Assembly (NCBI RefSeq): GCF_016623585.1
Contig: NZ_JAEHFY010000017.1
Span: 1 to 64,000, forward strand
DNA length: 64,000 bases
Reading direction: 5' to 3'
Source: Pedobacter segetis
GTDB taxonomy: Bacteria; Bacteroidota; Bacteroidia; Sphingobacteriales; Sphingobacteriaceae
Position 1 is the first letter of the stretch. The number at the start of each line of letters is the position of its first letter. Of the stretch, positions 35,813 to 44,830 are shown in pieces. Made by a program: the position numbers and the translations under genes. Under the pieces are notes generated by a model. It saw only the letters and a program-made list of their open reading frames with translations. It had not been told where the DNA came from and made no database searches.

Positions 35813-37501
35813 CTAATCTGTAGATTTTACTCCAAAAAATCTTTCTAATACCAACCCAAACAAAATTACCAAAACACAACCAAAAAGATTGAGCCATAAA
35901 TATGCCATCCAATCAAATTTGAAGGCGATGAAAACGAATACTTCTGTAAGTAAAGCGGCATAAAAAACCGCTTTCCCCCCAACAGATTTTACATAAAACG
36001 CTACCAAGAAAACTCCTAAAATAGTTCCGTAAAAAAGCGAGCCCAAAATATTTACGGCTTCTAGCAGATTGCCCAATTTACTAGCAAATAAAGCCATGGC
36101 AATACTTACTATACCCCAAAAAAGCGTGGTTAATTTGCTGATGTTTAGATACTTTAAATCTGTACCAGATTTATTGATTAACCTTTTATAAATATCCACG
36201 GAAGTGGTAGATGCCAAAGAGTTTAGCGCACTTGCTGTAGAACCCATTGATGCCATGCAAACAATGGCGATCAGTAAACCTATCAACCCTTTTGGGAGGT
36301 ATTTGGTAACGAATGATAGAAAAACATAGTTTGTATCGTCCAAATCTGCATTTGCATCATTTTTCTTCATCACTGCTAAAGCATCTTTTCTTTTTTGTTG
36401 TAGATTGATATTGGCATCCTTTACCGCAGCACTCGCATCGGCAACATTTTTTTTGTTGCTGAGCGCATTTTCTAAAACTATTACTTTTGTTTTTTTATCG
36501 GCGAAAGCCAAATCAAATTCTTTTTCTTTTGCTTTAAATTCATCTTTATAAAAAGAATTCTCGATCTTGTTAAGTTCTAAACTGTTAAAAAAAACAGGTG
36601 GTTTTTGGTATTGATAAAAGGCAAAAACCAAGATGCCGATCAACAAAATCATAAACTGCATCGGTATCTTCAACATCGCATTCATCAATAAACCCATCCT
36701 ACTTTGCCCCACAGAACTGCCTGTTAAATACCGCCCAACCTGAGATTGATCGGTGCCAAAATAAGAAAGCTGAAGAAAGAGACCGCCGATAATCCCTGTC
36801 CAAACGGTGTATTTATTATCCAGATCAAAGGTCCAATCTATCACGTTCATCTTATCCATTTTACCGGCAATATCCAAAGCTTTTACAAAGCCAACGTTTT
36901 GCGGTAATAGGCTTACCACAACAAATCCAGCAAAAAACAACCCCGAAAAAATGATACTCATCTGTAACATTTGGGTGTAAGAAACTGCTTTTGTACCGCC
37001 GTAAACGGTATAAAGAACAACTACACTACCAATAAATAAAGTAGTATAGGTGGTATCGATATTTAAAATGGTGGATAAAATAATAGAAGGAGCGTAAATG
37101 GTTATCCCGGTAGAAAGCCCTCTTTGTATGAGGAACAAAAAAGCGGTAAGCGCCCTTGTTTTTAGATCGAAGCGTTGTTCTAAGAACTCATAAGCGGTAT
37201 AAACTTTTAGCTTATGGTATATAGGTACAAAGGTGATGCAGAGGATGATCATGGCCAAAGGCAGCCCAAAATAAAACTGTACAAATCGCATCCCATCTGC
37301 GTAAGCTAAACCCGGGGCAGAAAGAAAGGTAATGGCACTTGCTTGGGTAGCCATTACAGATAAACCCACGCTATACCAAGGCATAGAACGATCACCAAGC
37401 AAATAACCGTCTATATTTTTTTGGCCTCTACTTTTATAGATGCCATAGATCACAATAAACAAAATGGTACTAGTGAGTACAATCCAGTCTATCGCACTCA
37501 T
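35813..37501 (-). CDS. Sodium:solute symporter (SSS family)
   Basis: The 562-residue protein has about 13 hydrophobic segments and SSS-family motifs: LGDRSMPWYSVGLSVMATQ and SAITFLSAPGLAYADG near the start, SYFGTDQSQVGRYL in the middle, and MGSTASALNSLASTTSVDIY. A soluble lysine-rich insert (about 300-390) between two helices is unusual. It imports an unidentified solute with sodium. Its ATG overlaps the stop of a 42-codon micro-gene, which overlaps a second one, so the three are translationally coupled. Confidence 0.88.
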   Translation of the reverse strand: MSAIDWIVLTSTILFIVIYGIYKSRGQKNIDGYLLGDRSMPWYSVGLSVMATQASAITFLSAPGLAYADGMRFVQFYFGLPLAMIILCITFVPIYHKLKVYTAYEFLEQRFDLKTRALTAFLFLIQRGLSTGITIYAPSIILSTILNIDTTYTTLFIGSVVVLYTVYGGTKAVSYTQMLQMSIIFSGLFFAGFVVVSLLPQNVGFVKALDIAGKMDKMNVIDWTFDLDNKYTVWTGIIGGLFLQLSYFGTDQSQVGRYLTGSSVGQSRMGLLMNAMLKIPMQFMILLIGILVFAFYQYQKPPVFFNSLELNKIENSFYKDEFKAKEKEFDLAFADKKTKVIVLENALSNKKNVADASAAVKDANINLQQKRKDALAVMKKNDANADLDDTNYVFLSFVTKYLPKGLIGLLIAIVCMASMGSTASALNSLASTTSVDIYKRLINKSGTDLKYLNISKLTTLFWGIVSIAMALFASKLGNLLEAVNILGSLFYGTILGVFLVAFYVKSVGGKAVFYAALLTEVFVFIAFKFDWMAYLWLNLFGCVLVILFGLVLERFFGVKSTD

Positions 37502-37626
37502 GAAAAGTGATGGGTAACGAGGTTAAAAATGAGAATGAGCAAAACCAGCCAACATAAAACAATTACGTAAAATTGGTTCCAACTCTTTATAAATGGGGGA
37601 AGTTCTTTATTATTGGACTTCTTCAC
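37498..37626 (-). CDS. 42-residue single-pass membrane microprotein
   Basis: The frame starts at GTG 37626 and ends at TGA 37498, overlapping the symporter ATG (ATGA). The product starts with KKSNNKELPPFIKSWNQFY, has one strongly hydrophobic helix (about 20-37) and ends HHFS. There is no ATG in frame. The GTG lies inside the end of the upstream micro-gene (17-base overlap). The tight overlaps on both sides and membrane-like composition favour a real gene; no family is recognised. It may assist or regulate the symporter. Confidence 0.6.
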   Translation of the reverse strand: MKKSNNKELPPFIKSWNQFYVIVLCWLVLLILIFNLVTHHFS

Positions 37627-37789
37627 GGCTTTTGTTAATCAGGAACTGGAACAACCCACCTGTTAACAAGCCTAAAATTGCACCAATAATCACATGGCCT
37701 TCAACAGCCAAACCTGAGATTGCTCCGCAAACCAAACCTACAACATAATATATCCAGTTATAATCTTGGAAATCTATTTTCTCTTCCAT
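37610..37789 (-). CDS. 59-residue small membrane protein
   Basis: ATG 37789 to TAA 37610 encodes 59 residues: a short acidic N-terminus (MEEKIDFQDYNW), two hydrophobic helices with glycine-rich faces (about 13-27 and 33-51) joined by VEGH, and a charged tail (NKSREEVQ). It is the first gene of the overlapping micro-gene / micro-gene / symporter operon. No family is recognised. A TAAATTTG promoter-like element lies 20 bases upstream. Confidence 0.7.
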   Translation of the reverse strand: MEEKIDFQDYNWIYYVVGLVCGAISGLAVEGHVIIGAILGLLTGGLFQFLINKSREEVQ

Positions 37790-37808
37790 TGTTTTTTGTC
37801 TTTTGCTG

Positions 37809-37816
37809 CAAATTTA
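37809..37816 (-). promoter_or_regulatory. Candidate -7 element for the symporter operon
   Basis: TAAATTTG on the minus strand matches TAnnTTTG exactly, 20 bases before the first micro-gene. No clear TTTG -33 element is seen at the usual distance. Confidence 0.4.
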
Positions 37817-38011
37817 ATCAAATTATTTATTTCATTTGATGATTGAAGGAATGAAATTTGAGCAAATAAATTTTGATCGATAGAAAGAGTGGATGATACA
37901 ATTAAAAAAGCCATTAAAAATTCATTCATCTAAAACTAAACACTAATTCAAACATTCTATCATTAACTATATGCAATTTCTCATCCCATCCTTCACTTAT
38001 TCAAAATTGTT

Positions 38012-40606
38012 ATGAAAGAAACCGAAAAGTTAAAAAATCCACAACCTTGGCGCAAGTGGGGCCCTTATTTATCCGAAAGACAATGGGGAACGGTACGAGA
38101 AGATTACAGTGAAAGTGGTGATGCTTGGGATTATATCTCTCATGATATGGCGAGGAGTAAAACCTATCGTTGGGGCGAGGATGGCATTGGGGGTTTGAGT
38201 GATGATAACCAGTTTTTATGCTTGGCTACGTCTTATTGGAACGGCAAAGACCCAATTTTAAAAGAACGCCTTTTCGGTTTAACCAACAATGAAGGAAACC
38301 ACGGCGAAGATGTGAAAGAAATGTATTATTATTTGGATAATGTGCCTTCACACAGTTATATGAAGTTTTTGTACAAATATCCGCAAACAGAATTTCCCTA
38401 TGCAAAATTAGTTGCCGAGAACAAAAAAAGAGGGAAGCTTGACCCAGAATTTGAATTGATAGATACTGGCGTTTTTGATGATGACCAATATTTTGATGTT
38501 TTTACCGAATATATCAAAAACGATGAGAACGACATATTAATCCAATATACCATCCATAACAGGGGCAGCAAAAAAGCGAGCATACATTTTTTGCCAACAC
38601 TTTGGTTTAGAAATACATTAGAATGGAGCGAAGCTGATAAACCCACGATATCACCAATGGATAGCGATGTTTTGTTTCTCCAAACAAAGAAAATGGGCGA
38701 TTATTATTGCTATTTAGAAGAAGAAGCCCCGTTTTTATTTACAGAAAATGAAAGTAACAATAAAAAACTATACAATTCTGATAACAAGACACCTTATGTT
38801 AAGGACGGAATAAACGACTATGTGGTTAATGGCGATAAAGATGCGGTAAGCCCACAACAAAGCGGCACAAAAGTAGGCATCTATTATCAAAAAGAAATTT
38901 TAGGTAAAAAAAGCATCACCATCAGGTTGCGTTTATCAGATAAAAAAATAAAAAATCCGTTTACAGGTTTTGATAAGATAGTAAAACAGCAGTTGGCCTT
39001 CGCCGATGAATTCTATAACTTAAAACATGGCGATAAAAACGAAGACGCAAAGCTAGTGCAAAGGCAGGCTTGGGCCGGGATGCTTTGGAGTAAGCAATTT
39101 TATTATTACTATGTTAAAGACTGGCTTGATGGTGATGACGGCGAACCCAAACCTCCCGAAAAACATCAAAAAGGAAGAAATAGCGACTGGAAACACGTAA
39201 TGGCTGCCGATATAATCTCTATGCCGGATAATTGGGAGTACCCTTGGTTTGCCGCCTGGGATTTGGCATTTCATTGTATCCCCTTGGCAAGTATCGATAT
39301 TCAGTTTGCCAAAGATCAGGTTTTATTATTGATAATGGAACGCTATATGCACCCAAATGGGCAATTACCGGCCTACGAATGGAATTTTAGCGATGTTAAC
39401 CCACCAGTTCACTCACTCGCCGCTTGGAAAGTTTACAAAATGGAAAAAGAGCAAACCGGCCAAGGTGATATAGAATTTTTGCAAAAGGTTTTCCATAAAC
39501 TCATCCTCAATTTTAATTGGTGGGTAAACAGAAAAGATACAGAAGGCAACAATATTTTTGAAGGAGGTTTTCTGGGTTTGGATAATATAGGTGTTTTTGA
39601 TCGTAGTAAACCTATGCCGGGTGGTGGGGTTTTAGAGCAATCTGATGGCACAAGCTGGATGGCCATGTATGCACTTAGTATGATGCGTATTGCGATGGAA
39701 ATATCTTATCATCAGCATGTTTATGAAGATATGGCGGTTAAATTTTCTGAGCATTTTTTTTACATAGCTGGCGCAATGGCAAACATGAACAATACCGAAG
39801 GTGCTGGATTATGGGATGAAGAAGACGGCTTTTATTATGATATGTTGCATACAGAAGATGGCAATTGGAAACGGCTGAGGTTAAGGACATTGGTGGGGCT
39901 GCTTCCTTTGATTGCGGTAGAAGTTATCGATGAAAAAAACTGGGATAAACTGCCCGGTTTGGTTTCTCATATCAAATGGTTTACTAATCAACGCCCAGAT
40001 TTAGCGAAGTTGGTAAGTAATTGGGTAGGGCAAGATCCTAACAGCAATTTGCAGTTATTGAGTTTGTTACGCGGCCATAGAATGAAATGTTTATTGCGTA
40101 GGATGCTAGATGAAAACGAGTTTTTCTCTGATTATGGGATAAGGTCTATTTCTAAGGTTTATGAAAAAAAACCGTTTAAAATTAAAGTTGCAGACCAAAC
40201 CTTTACAGTAAAATATACTCCTGCAGAAAGCGATACCGGAATGTTTGGGGGCAATAGCAATTGGAGAGGCCCAATTTGGATGCCTGTTAATTACTTACTT
40301 ATAGAATCCATGCATCGTTTCCACGATTATTATGGCGATGATTTTAAAATTGAAATGCCTACCAATTCTGGCAATTATACCACCATTAAAGATGCTGCAA
40401 ACCAAGTTGCCAAAAGGTTAACCAGTATCTTTTTAAAAGACGATAAAGGTAGAAGAGCCGTTTTTGGGGACAATAAAAAATTGCAAGAAGACCCTCACTT
40501 TAAAGATTACATCGTTTTTCACGAATATTTTAACGGCGATAATGGCAAAGGTTTAGGTGCAAGCCACCAAACCGGGTGGACAGGTTTGGTTGCATTGCTT
40601 TTGTAA
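38012..40606 (+). CDS. GH63-type glucosidase (MGH1-like glycoside hydrolase)
   Basis: The 864-residue protein begins WRKWGPYLSERQWGTVREDYS and continues with an (alpha/alpha)6-barrel region (SMPDNWEYPWFAAWDLAFH, EQSDGTSWMAMYALSMM) and GPIWMPVNYLL toward the end, as in bacterial GH63 glucosidase/mannosylglycerate hydrolase relatives. No signal peptide is visible, so it is probably cytoplasmic and may act on an internal glucoside or glycogen-like polymer. It stands alone, divergent from the symporter operon. Substrate not determined. Confidence 0.82.
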   Translation: MKETEKLKNPQPWRKWGPYLSERQWGTVREDYSESGDAWDYISHDMARSKTYRWGEDGIGGLSDDNQFLCLATSYWNGKDPILKERLFGLTNNEGNHGEDVKEMYYYLDNVPSHSYMKFLYKYPQTEFPYAKLVAENKKRGKLDPEFELIDTGVFDDDQYFDVFTEYIKNDENDILIQYTIHNRGSKKASIHFLPTLWFRNTLEWSEADKPTISPMDSDVLFLQTKKMGDYYCYLEEEAPFLFTENESNNKKLYNSDNKTPYVKDGINDYVVNGDKDAVSPQQSGTKVGIYYQKEILGKKSITIRLRLSDKKIKNPFTGFDKIVKQQLAFADEFYNLKHGDKNEDAKLVQRQAWAGMLWSKQFYYYYVKDWLDGDDGEPKPPEKHQKGRNSDWKHVMAADIISMPDNWEYPWFAAWDLAFHCIPLASIDIQFAKDQVLLLIMERYMHPNGQLPAYEWNFSDVNPPVHSLAAWKVYKMEKEQTGQGDIEFLQKVFHKLILNFNWWVNRKDTEGNNIFEGGFLGLDNIGVFDRSKPMPGGGVLEQSDGTSWMAMYALSMMRIAMEISYHQHVYEDMAVKFSEHFFYIAGAMANMNNTEGAGLWDEEDGFYYDMLHTEDGNWKRLRLRTLVGLLPLIAVEVIDEKNWDKLPGLVSHIKWFTNQRPDLAKLVSNWVGQDPNSNLQLLSLLRGHRMKCLLRRMLDENEFFSDYGIRSISKVYEKKPFKIKVADQTFTVKYTPAESDTGMFGGNSNWRGPIWMPVNYLLIESMHRFHDYYGDDFKIEMPTNSGNYTTIKDAANQVAKRLTSIFLKDDKGRRAVFGDNKKLQEDPHFKDYIVFHEYFNGDNGKGLGASHQTGWTGLVALLL

Positions 40607-40691
40607 AGTTTAAATCTTACAAATACAAACATTTAAGGCAAAAGAGATTTTATAGAAAAACCTTTCATTCGCAGAATATTTGAATCAGTTT

Positions 40692-40820
40692 TTGTGCGTT
40701 TTAACACTCCGCCAGCCAGCGGATATATCTTTTTTTTTGCACTTGCTAAATGGCGAGGACAAAAAAAGCCCGCCCGAAAAACAGGCGGGCATGCCGCTGC
40801 TATCGTTAACGTAAAAAAAC
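40692..40820. repeat. Dispersed intergenic repeat, copy R4
   Basis: Opens TTGTGCGTTTTAACAC, continues CCGCCAGCCAGCGGATATATC, a T run, then the palindrome GCCCGCC-CGAAAAACA-GGCGGGC and CTATCGTTAAC, ending in A-rich sequence. It aligns end to end with R1 (3240-3362), and on the opposite strand with R3 (24172-24338). Confidence 0.75.
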
Positions 40821-40894
40821 AATTTTAAAATTCGTATATTTTCAGTCTTAATTAATCAAGAAATAGCCAGTTATAAATTCTTAAACCAGATCAT

Positions 40895-41770
40895 ATGTAT
40901 AACCAACCCATGCTGCGAGACAATGCACTAAAAGATAAAACCTATGTGGTAACCGGAGGCGGAACAGGTTTAGGAAAAGCAATGAGCACCTATTTATTAG
41001 AATTAGGAGCAAACGTTGTAATTACTTCCCGTAAGTTGGATGTGCTACAAAAAACCGCTGCCCAACTAGAAGAAGAAACCGGAGGAAAAGTTTTGGCCGT
41101 GGCTTGCGATGTGCGGGATGCAGCACAAGTGGATAATGTTTTAAAAGAGGCCTTGGCCAAGTTTAAAACCGTAGATGGATTATTGAATAATGCCGCAGGT
41201 AATTTTATATCCCCAACAGAACGCCTTTCTGCAAATGCCTTCAGCACTATAATAGATATTGTTTTAAAAGGAACTGTTAATTGCACTTTGGCTTTCGGCA
41301 AACATTGGATCAAAGAAAAGCAACCAGCTAGTATCTTAAATATCGTAACTACTTATGCTTTTACAGGTTCTGGTTATGTGGTTCCTTCTGCTTGTGCAAA
41401 AGGTGGTGTTGTAGCCATGACAAGGTCTTTAGCAGCAGAATGGGGGCATTATCAGATAAGGTGCAATGCTATTGCCCCTGGGCCCTTCCCTACAAAGGGT
41501 GCATGGGACAGGTTACTGCCCGGAGAAATGGCAGAAAAATTCGATTTTAAGAATAGGGTTCCTTTAAAAAGGGTGGGCAACCATCAAGAATTGGCAAATC
41601 TGGCAGCTTATCTATTATCAGATTTTTCTGGCTATATCAATGGCGAAGTGATTACCATAGATGGTGGCGAATGGTTACAAGGTGCCGGGCAGTTTAACGG
41701 TTTAGAAATAGTGACAGATGATATGTGGGATGGTTTAGAGCAAATGATTAGGGGGACTAAGGGGAGTTGA
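40895..41770 (+). CDS. 2,4-dienoyl-CoA reductase-like SDR (DECR1 type)
   Basis: The 291-residue short-chain dehydrogenase has the NADP-binding GGGTGLGKA motif. The usual YxxxK is replaced by SxxxK (S165-K169) with a tyrosine 15 residues before the lysine (Y154), the exact spacing of the Tyr-Ser-Lys active site of mitochondrial DECR1. The context YAFTGSGYVVPSACAKGG and the GPFPTKGAWDRL loop match DECR1 closely. It would reduce 2,4-dienoyl-CoA with NADPH in unsaturated fatty-acid oxidation. ATG 40910 is an alternative start. Confidence 0.85.
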   Translation: MYNQPMLRDNALKDKTYVVTGGGTGLGKAMSTYLLELGANVVITSRKLDVLQKTAAQLEEETGGKVLAVACDVRDAAQVDNVLKEALAKFKTVDGLLNNAAGNFISPTERLSANAFSTIIDIVLKGTVNCTLAFGKHWIKEKQPASILNIVTTYAFTGSGYVVPSACAKGGVVAMTRSLAAEWGHYQIRCNAIAPGPFPTKGAWDRLLPGEMAEKFDFKNRVPLKRVGNHQELANLAAYLLSDFSGYINGEVITIDGGEWLQGAGQFNGLEIVTDDMWDGLEQMIRGTKGS

Positions 41771-41782
41771 AAATTTAACCGC

Positions 41783-41835
41783 TTTGCCACTAAATCACAA
41801 ATACATATTATTAAAATTTGTGACTTAGTGGCAAA
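41783..41835. repeat. Long inverted repeat between convergent genes
   Basis: TTTGCCACTAAATCACAAAT (41783-41802) pairs with 41816-41835 over 20 bp with one mismatch, around a 13-base loop. It is longer than a typical terminator and has no clear T run. It may terminate both convergent genes or be a small mobile palindrome. Confidence 0.8.
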
Positions 41836-41917
41836 TATATTTTAGGTTATTATCTACTCCATCCAAAATCAATACGATCCGAAATATTGAAAAATAAATA
41901 TTCAGCCAATTTTCTAC

Positions 41918-42934
41918 CTATTTATTCAAAATAATATCTTCTAAAGCATCAATCCAAGCGGGGTTATCATTTAAACTTTCTACCAACTGAATTTTTTCTC
42001 CGCCCATCTCAGCAAATTCTTCTTGATATTCAAAACTGATTTCATATAAAGTTTCTAAACAATCCGATACGAAAGCTGGGCATAAAACCAATAACTTTTT
42101 TGCTCCTTTTTTAGCTAATTCTTTTAAAATATCGCTGGTGTAGGGTTTCATCCAAGGGTCATTGCCCAAACGGGATTGGTAGCAAATGGTAAAATCTTCT
42201 TTTTTAAGACCTAAATCATCTGAGATTAGCCGAGCTGTTTGGTGGCATTGTGCAGAATAGCAAAATTTATTGTTTTCTGTTAAAACACTGCAGCAGTTTT
42301 CTACTTTTAAGCAATGCTGGCCAGAAACATCGGCTTTTTTCATTTGCCTTTGTGGGATGCCGTGGAAGCTGAATAAAATATGGTCCCACTTTTGATCAAG
42401 GTATTTTCTGGCATTATCCGCATAAATTTTGATCATGCCCGGATGATCGAAATAACTGTTTACGAAACTGAGCGCAGGTATTGCTTGCCATTTACTTACA
42501 ATTTCCATCACTAATTGATGTACAGATCCCGTTGAAGCAGAGGCATATTGTGGAAATAACGGAATAACTTTAATGCTATCTACCTTGGCTTGCTTTAACC
42601 TTTCCAAAGCAGCGGGTATTGATGGCGATTGGTAACGCATGGCCAGTTCTACCATATAATCGTCCCCTAGTTTTTTAGCAATTTCTTCTTTTACCCTGTT
42701 GCCATAAATCAATAACGGGGAACCATCGTCTGTCCAAATTTCTTTATAGATCTTTGCAGATTTTGGCCCACGGAAAGGAACTATGATTCCTTTTACCAAT
42801 AATGTACGTCCAACGGCGTTAATGTCGATAACACGTTCGTCCATTAAAAATTCATCCAAATATTTTCTTACATCGGCAGTAGCTGGGCTATCTGGCGTAC
42901 CCAGATTTACCAATAGAATTCCTTTTTTACCCAT
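41918..42934 (-). CDS. hemH: Ferrochelatase
   Basis: HemH inserts iron into protoporphyrin IX. The 338 residues include LLVNLGTPDSP at the start, FSFHGIPQRQM with the conserved histidine, YQSRLGNDPWMKP and LVLCPAFVSDCLETLYEI with the conserved glutamate. Several cysteines (HCLKVENCC and CYSAQCH) hint at a 2Fe-2S or structural site. Its start overlaps the end of the crtW-like gene by 8 bases, so haem and carotenoid genes share a transcript here. Confidence 0.94.
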   Translation of the reverse strand: MGKKGILLVNLGTPDSPATADVRKYLDEFLMDERVIDINAVGRTLLVKGIIVPFRGPKSAKIYKEIWTDDGSPLLIYGNRVKEEIAKKLGDDYMVELAMRYQSPSIPAALERLKQAKVDSIKVIPLFPQYASASTGSVHQLVMEIVSKWQAIPALSFVNSYFDHPGMIKIYADNARKYLDQKWDHILFSFHGIPQRQMKKADVSGQHCLKVENCCSVLTENNKFCYSAQCHQTARLISDDLGLKKEDFTICYQSRLGNDPWMKPYTSDILKELAKKGAKKLLVLCPAFVSDCLETLYEISFEYQEEFAEMGGEKIQLVESLNDNPAWIDALEDIILNK

Positions 42935-43619
42935 TATTTGTTGTCATGTTTTTTTCCTTTATTTCCCATAATTGCCACCAAGGCGTACCCGGCGAGTGGT
43001 GATGTTCATAATGATAGCCGAAAAAGTAGCAGCTAAGAAATGCCCAAACGTGGTTTTTGTTTTGGGTTTTTGATTGATATTTATTTTGATGCTCGCCTTT
43101 ATGGGGCAAATAAGTGCCAAAATAAAATAATTGTAAGGTGCTTAACAATGATGGCAAAACCCAAAATAAGATCAGGTTTTTTTCTGGTACCCAGATTTTT
43201 AGAACATTGTAAATAATGGCCATTGCCACAATTTGCCACCAAGTAATGTATTGTTTGATAAAGTTGAAATACCATACAAAAAAGTTGCCCTCGTAATAAT
43301 CTGGATCATTTTTGGTATGCACAAAATTATGGTGTTGATGGTGTTTGGTATGGAGATTTTTTAAAGGGAATAATGCATAAAGTGCAGTACAAACTTGCCC
43401 TAACGCAAAATTTAAGTTTTCATTTTTTGGAGCGATTGTGCCATGCATGGCATCGTGAGCGGTTATAAAAAGCCCAGTATAAAGGTGGGTTTGCACCAGA
43501 ATTAACACGTACAATAAAGGGTTTAAAAAACTAAAACCGGATCGCATGAGCAAGATGATGCTTACCATCCATAAAGTGATGATGAGCAATGCCATGGTTA
43601 TTCCTTTATTATTCTTCAA
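42927..43619 (-). CDS. Fatty-acid-desaturase-fold protein, probable beta-carotene ketolase CrtW
   Basis: The 230-residue integral membrane protein has the three histidine boxes of the di-iron desaturase/CrtW family: HDAMH, HTKHHQHH and HYEHHHSPGTPWW. The short length and the last box favour CrtW (adds a 4-keto group to a beta-ionone ring) over acyl desaturases of 300 or more residues. The start is TTG 43619; ATG 43595 would give 222 residues. It overlaps hemH and lies downstream of ispH and the carotenoid genes, separated from ispH by repeat R5. Confidence 0.75.
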   Translation of the reverse strand: MKNNKGITMALLIITLWMVSIILLMRSGFSFLNPLLYVLILVQTHLYTGLFITAHDAMHGTIAPKNENLNFALGQVCTALYALFPLKNLHTKHHQHHNFVHTKNDPDYYEGNFFVWYFNFIKQYITWWQIVAMAIIYNVLKIWVPEKNLILFWVLPSLLSTLQLFYFGTYLPHKGEHQNKYQSKTQNKNHVWAFLSCYFFGYHYEHHHSPGTPWWQLWEIKEKNMTTNNG

Positions 43620-43649
43620 TTCTTGGTTTTTAATATTGCGCCATATAGG

Positions 43650-43886
43650 TTGCGTTAGCCCTGTACAGCCCGACCCAAATTTTTCATTGGGGTAACGCCC
43701 GAATCATGTTCGAGATTTTTTTAAGATTTATACGCCTTGCTTTATACTCCCTCTTCGACTCCCTCTTCGACTCCCTCTTCGACTCCCTCTTCGACTCCGC
43801 TCAGAGTGACAAGGCTCAGAGTGACAAGGCTCAGAGTGACAATGCTCAGAGTGGCAAGGCTCAGAGTTCAAAGCTCAGAGCGACGA
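43650..43886. repeat. Dispersed intergenic repeat, copy R5, with expanded minisatellite
   Basis: The core 43650-43704, read on the minus strand, is GGGCGTTACCCC ... GGGTCGGGCTGTACAGGGC and TAACGCA. Next to it lies a tandem array: four exact 12-bp CTCCCTCTTCGA units (43747-43794), then about six 14/15-bp units of GCTCAGAGTGACAAG (43799-43886) with drift in the last ones. An 80-codon frame with FDSL and AQSDK repeats is the translation of this array and is not counted as a gene. Confidence 0.85.
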
Positions 43887-43944
43887 TTTTAAGGTTAATG
43901 ATGCTCGGAGTGCCAATAATCAAAAAGAAAATTTACCCAGCTAC

Positions 43945-44793
43945 CTAATAAGTTTCCAAATGCTCTTTTACCTGCTCCATTAACCACATTGGTGTTGATG
44001 TTGCCCCGCAAATCCCGATCTTGTCTCCCTCGTTAAACATTGCTTTCTCTAGATCGTTTGGTTTGCTGATGAAATAAGTTGCGGGATTGTGCTTTCTGCA
44101 AACTTCATAAAGCACCTTGCCGTTAGAAGATTTTTTGCCCGATACAAAGACGATCTTATCAAAATTCTTAACAAATTTTGGCAATTCTTTATCCCTGTTA
44201 GAAACCTGGCGACAAATGGTATCGTTGGCTTTTATTTCATATCCACGATCGGTAAGCTCGTGTTTTATCTCGTAAAACTTATCGGTTGATTTTGTGGTTT
44301 GGCTGTAAAGGGTAAAGGCCTTGGGCAATTCTATATTGTCTAACTCGGCGATATCTTGAAAAACAACGGCTTCATTATTTGTTTGCCCCTGTAAACCAAT
44401 TACTTCTGCATGGCCATGTTTGCCAAAGATAACAACTGGTTCTTGTGCATCATGCGTTGTTTTTATGCGGTTCTGCAATTTTAAAACTACGGGGCAAGAA
44501 GCATCAATTAATGTTATGTTATTTTCTAAAGCCACTTTATAGGTTTCTGGTGCTTCGCCATGCGCCCTTATCAGCACTTTTTCGTTGTGCAGGCTTTTTA
44601 AATCATGGTTGTCTATAATTTTTAATCCCTTGGCTTTTAGGCGGATAACCTCCTCATCGTTATGAACAATATCACCCAAGCAATAAAGATAACCTTCTTC
44701 CTCCAAAATTTCTTCGGCCATATCTATGGCGTAAACTACGCCAAAGCAAAAGCCAGAATCTTGATCTATGGTAACTTTTAAATTATATTCCAT
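43945..44793 (-). CDS. ispH: 4-hydroxy-3-methylbut-2-enyl diphosphate reductase
   Basis: IspH (LytB) makes IPP and DMAPP in the last step of the non-mevalonate pathway. The three iron-sulfur cysteines are C16 (GFCFGVVYA), C100 (DASCPVV) and C194 (DTICRQV). The C-terminal GATSTPMWLME motif is present, as are YSQTTKST and SNRDKELPKF; 282 residues is normal. It lies 37 bases downstream of cruF in the carotenoid operon, supplying precursor. Confidence 0.95.
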   Translation of the reverse strand: MEYNLKVTIDQDSGFCFGVVYAIDMAEEILEEEGYLYCLGDIVHNDEEVIRLKAKGLKIIDNHDLKSLHNEKVLIRAHGEAPETYKVALENNITLIDASCPVVLKLQNRIKTTHDAQEPVVIFGKHGHAEVIGLQGQTNNEAVVFQDIAELDNIELPKAFTLYSQTTKSTDKFYEIKHELTDRGYEIKANDTICRQVSNRDKELPKFVKNFDKIVFVSGKKSSNGKVLYEVCRKHNPATYFISKPNDLEKAMFNEGDKIGICGATSTPMWLMEQVKEHLETY

Positions 44794-44830
44794 CTCAATG
44801 ATATTTGCCTACAAAAATATGAAAAGTTTT

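Noticed and set aside
43706-43948. 80-codon frame encoding FDSL and AQSDK tandem repeats
   Set aside because: It is a translation of the 12-bp and 15-bp minisatellite in R5; both unit lengths are multiples of three so any frame stays open. No start signal or conservation can be seen.
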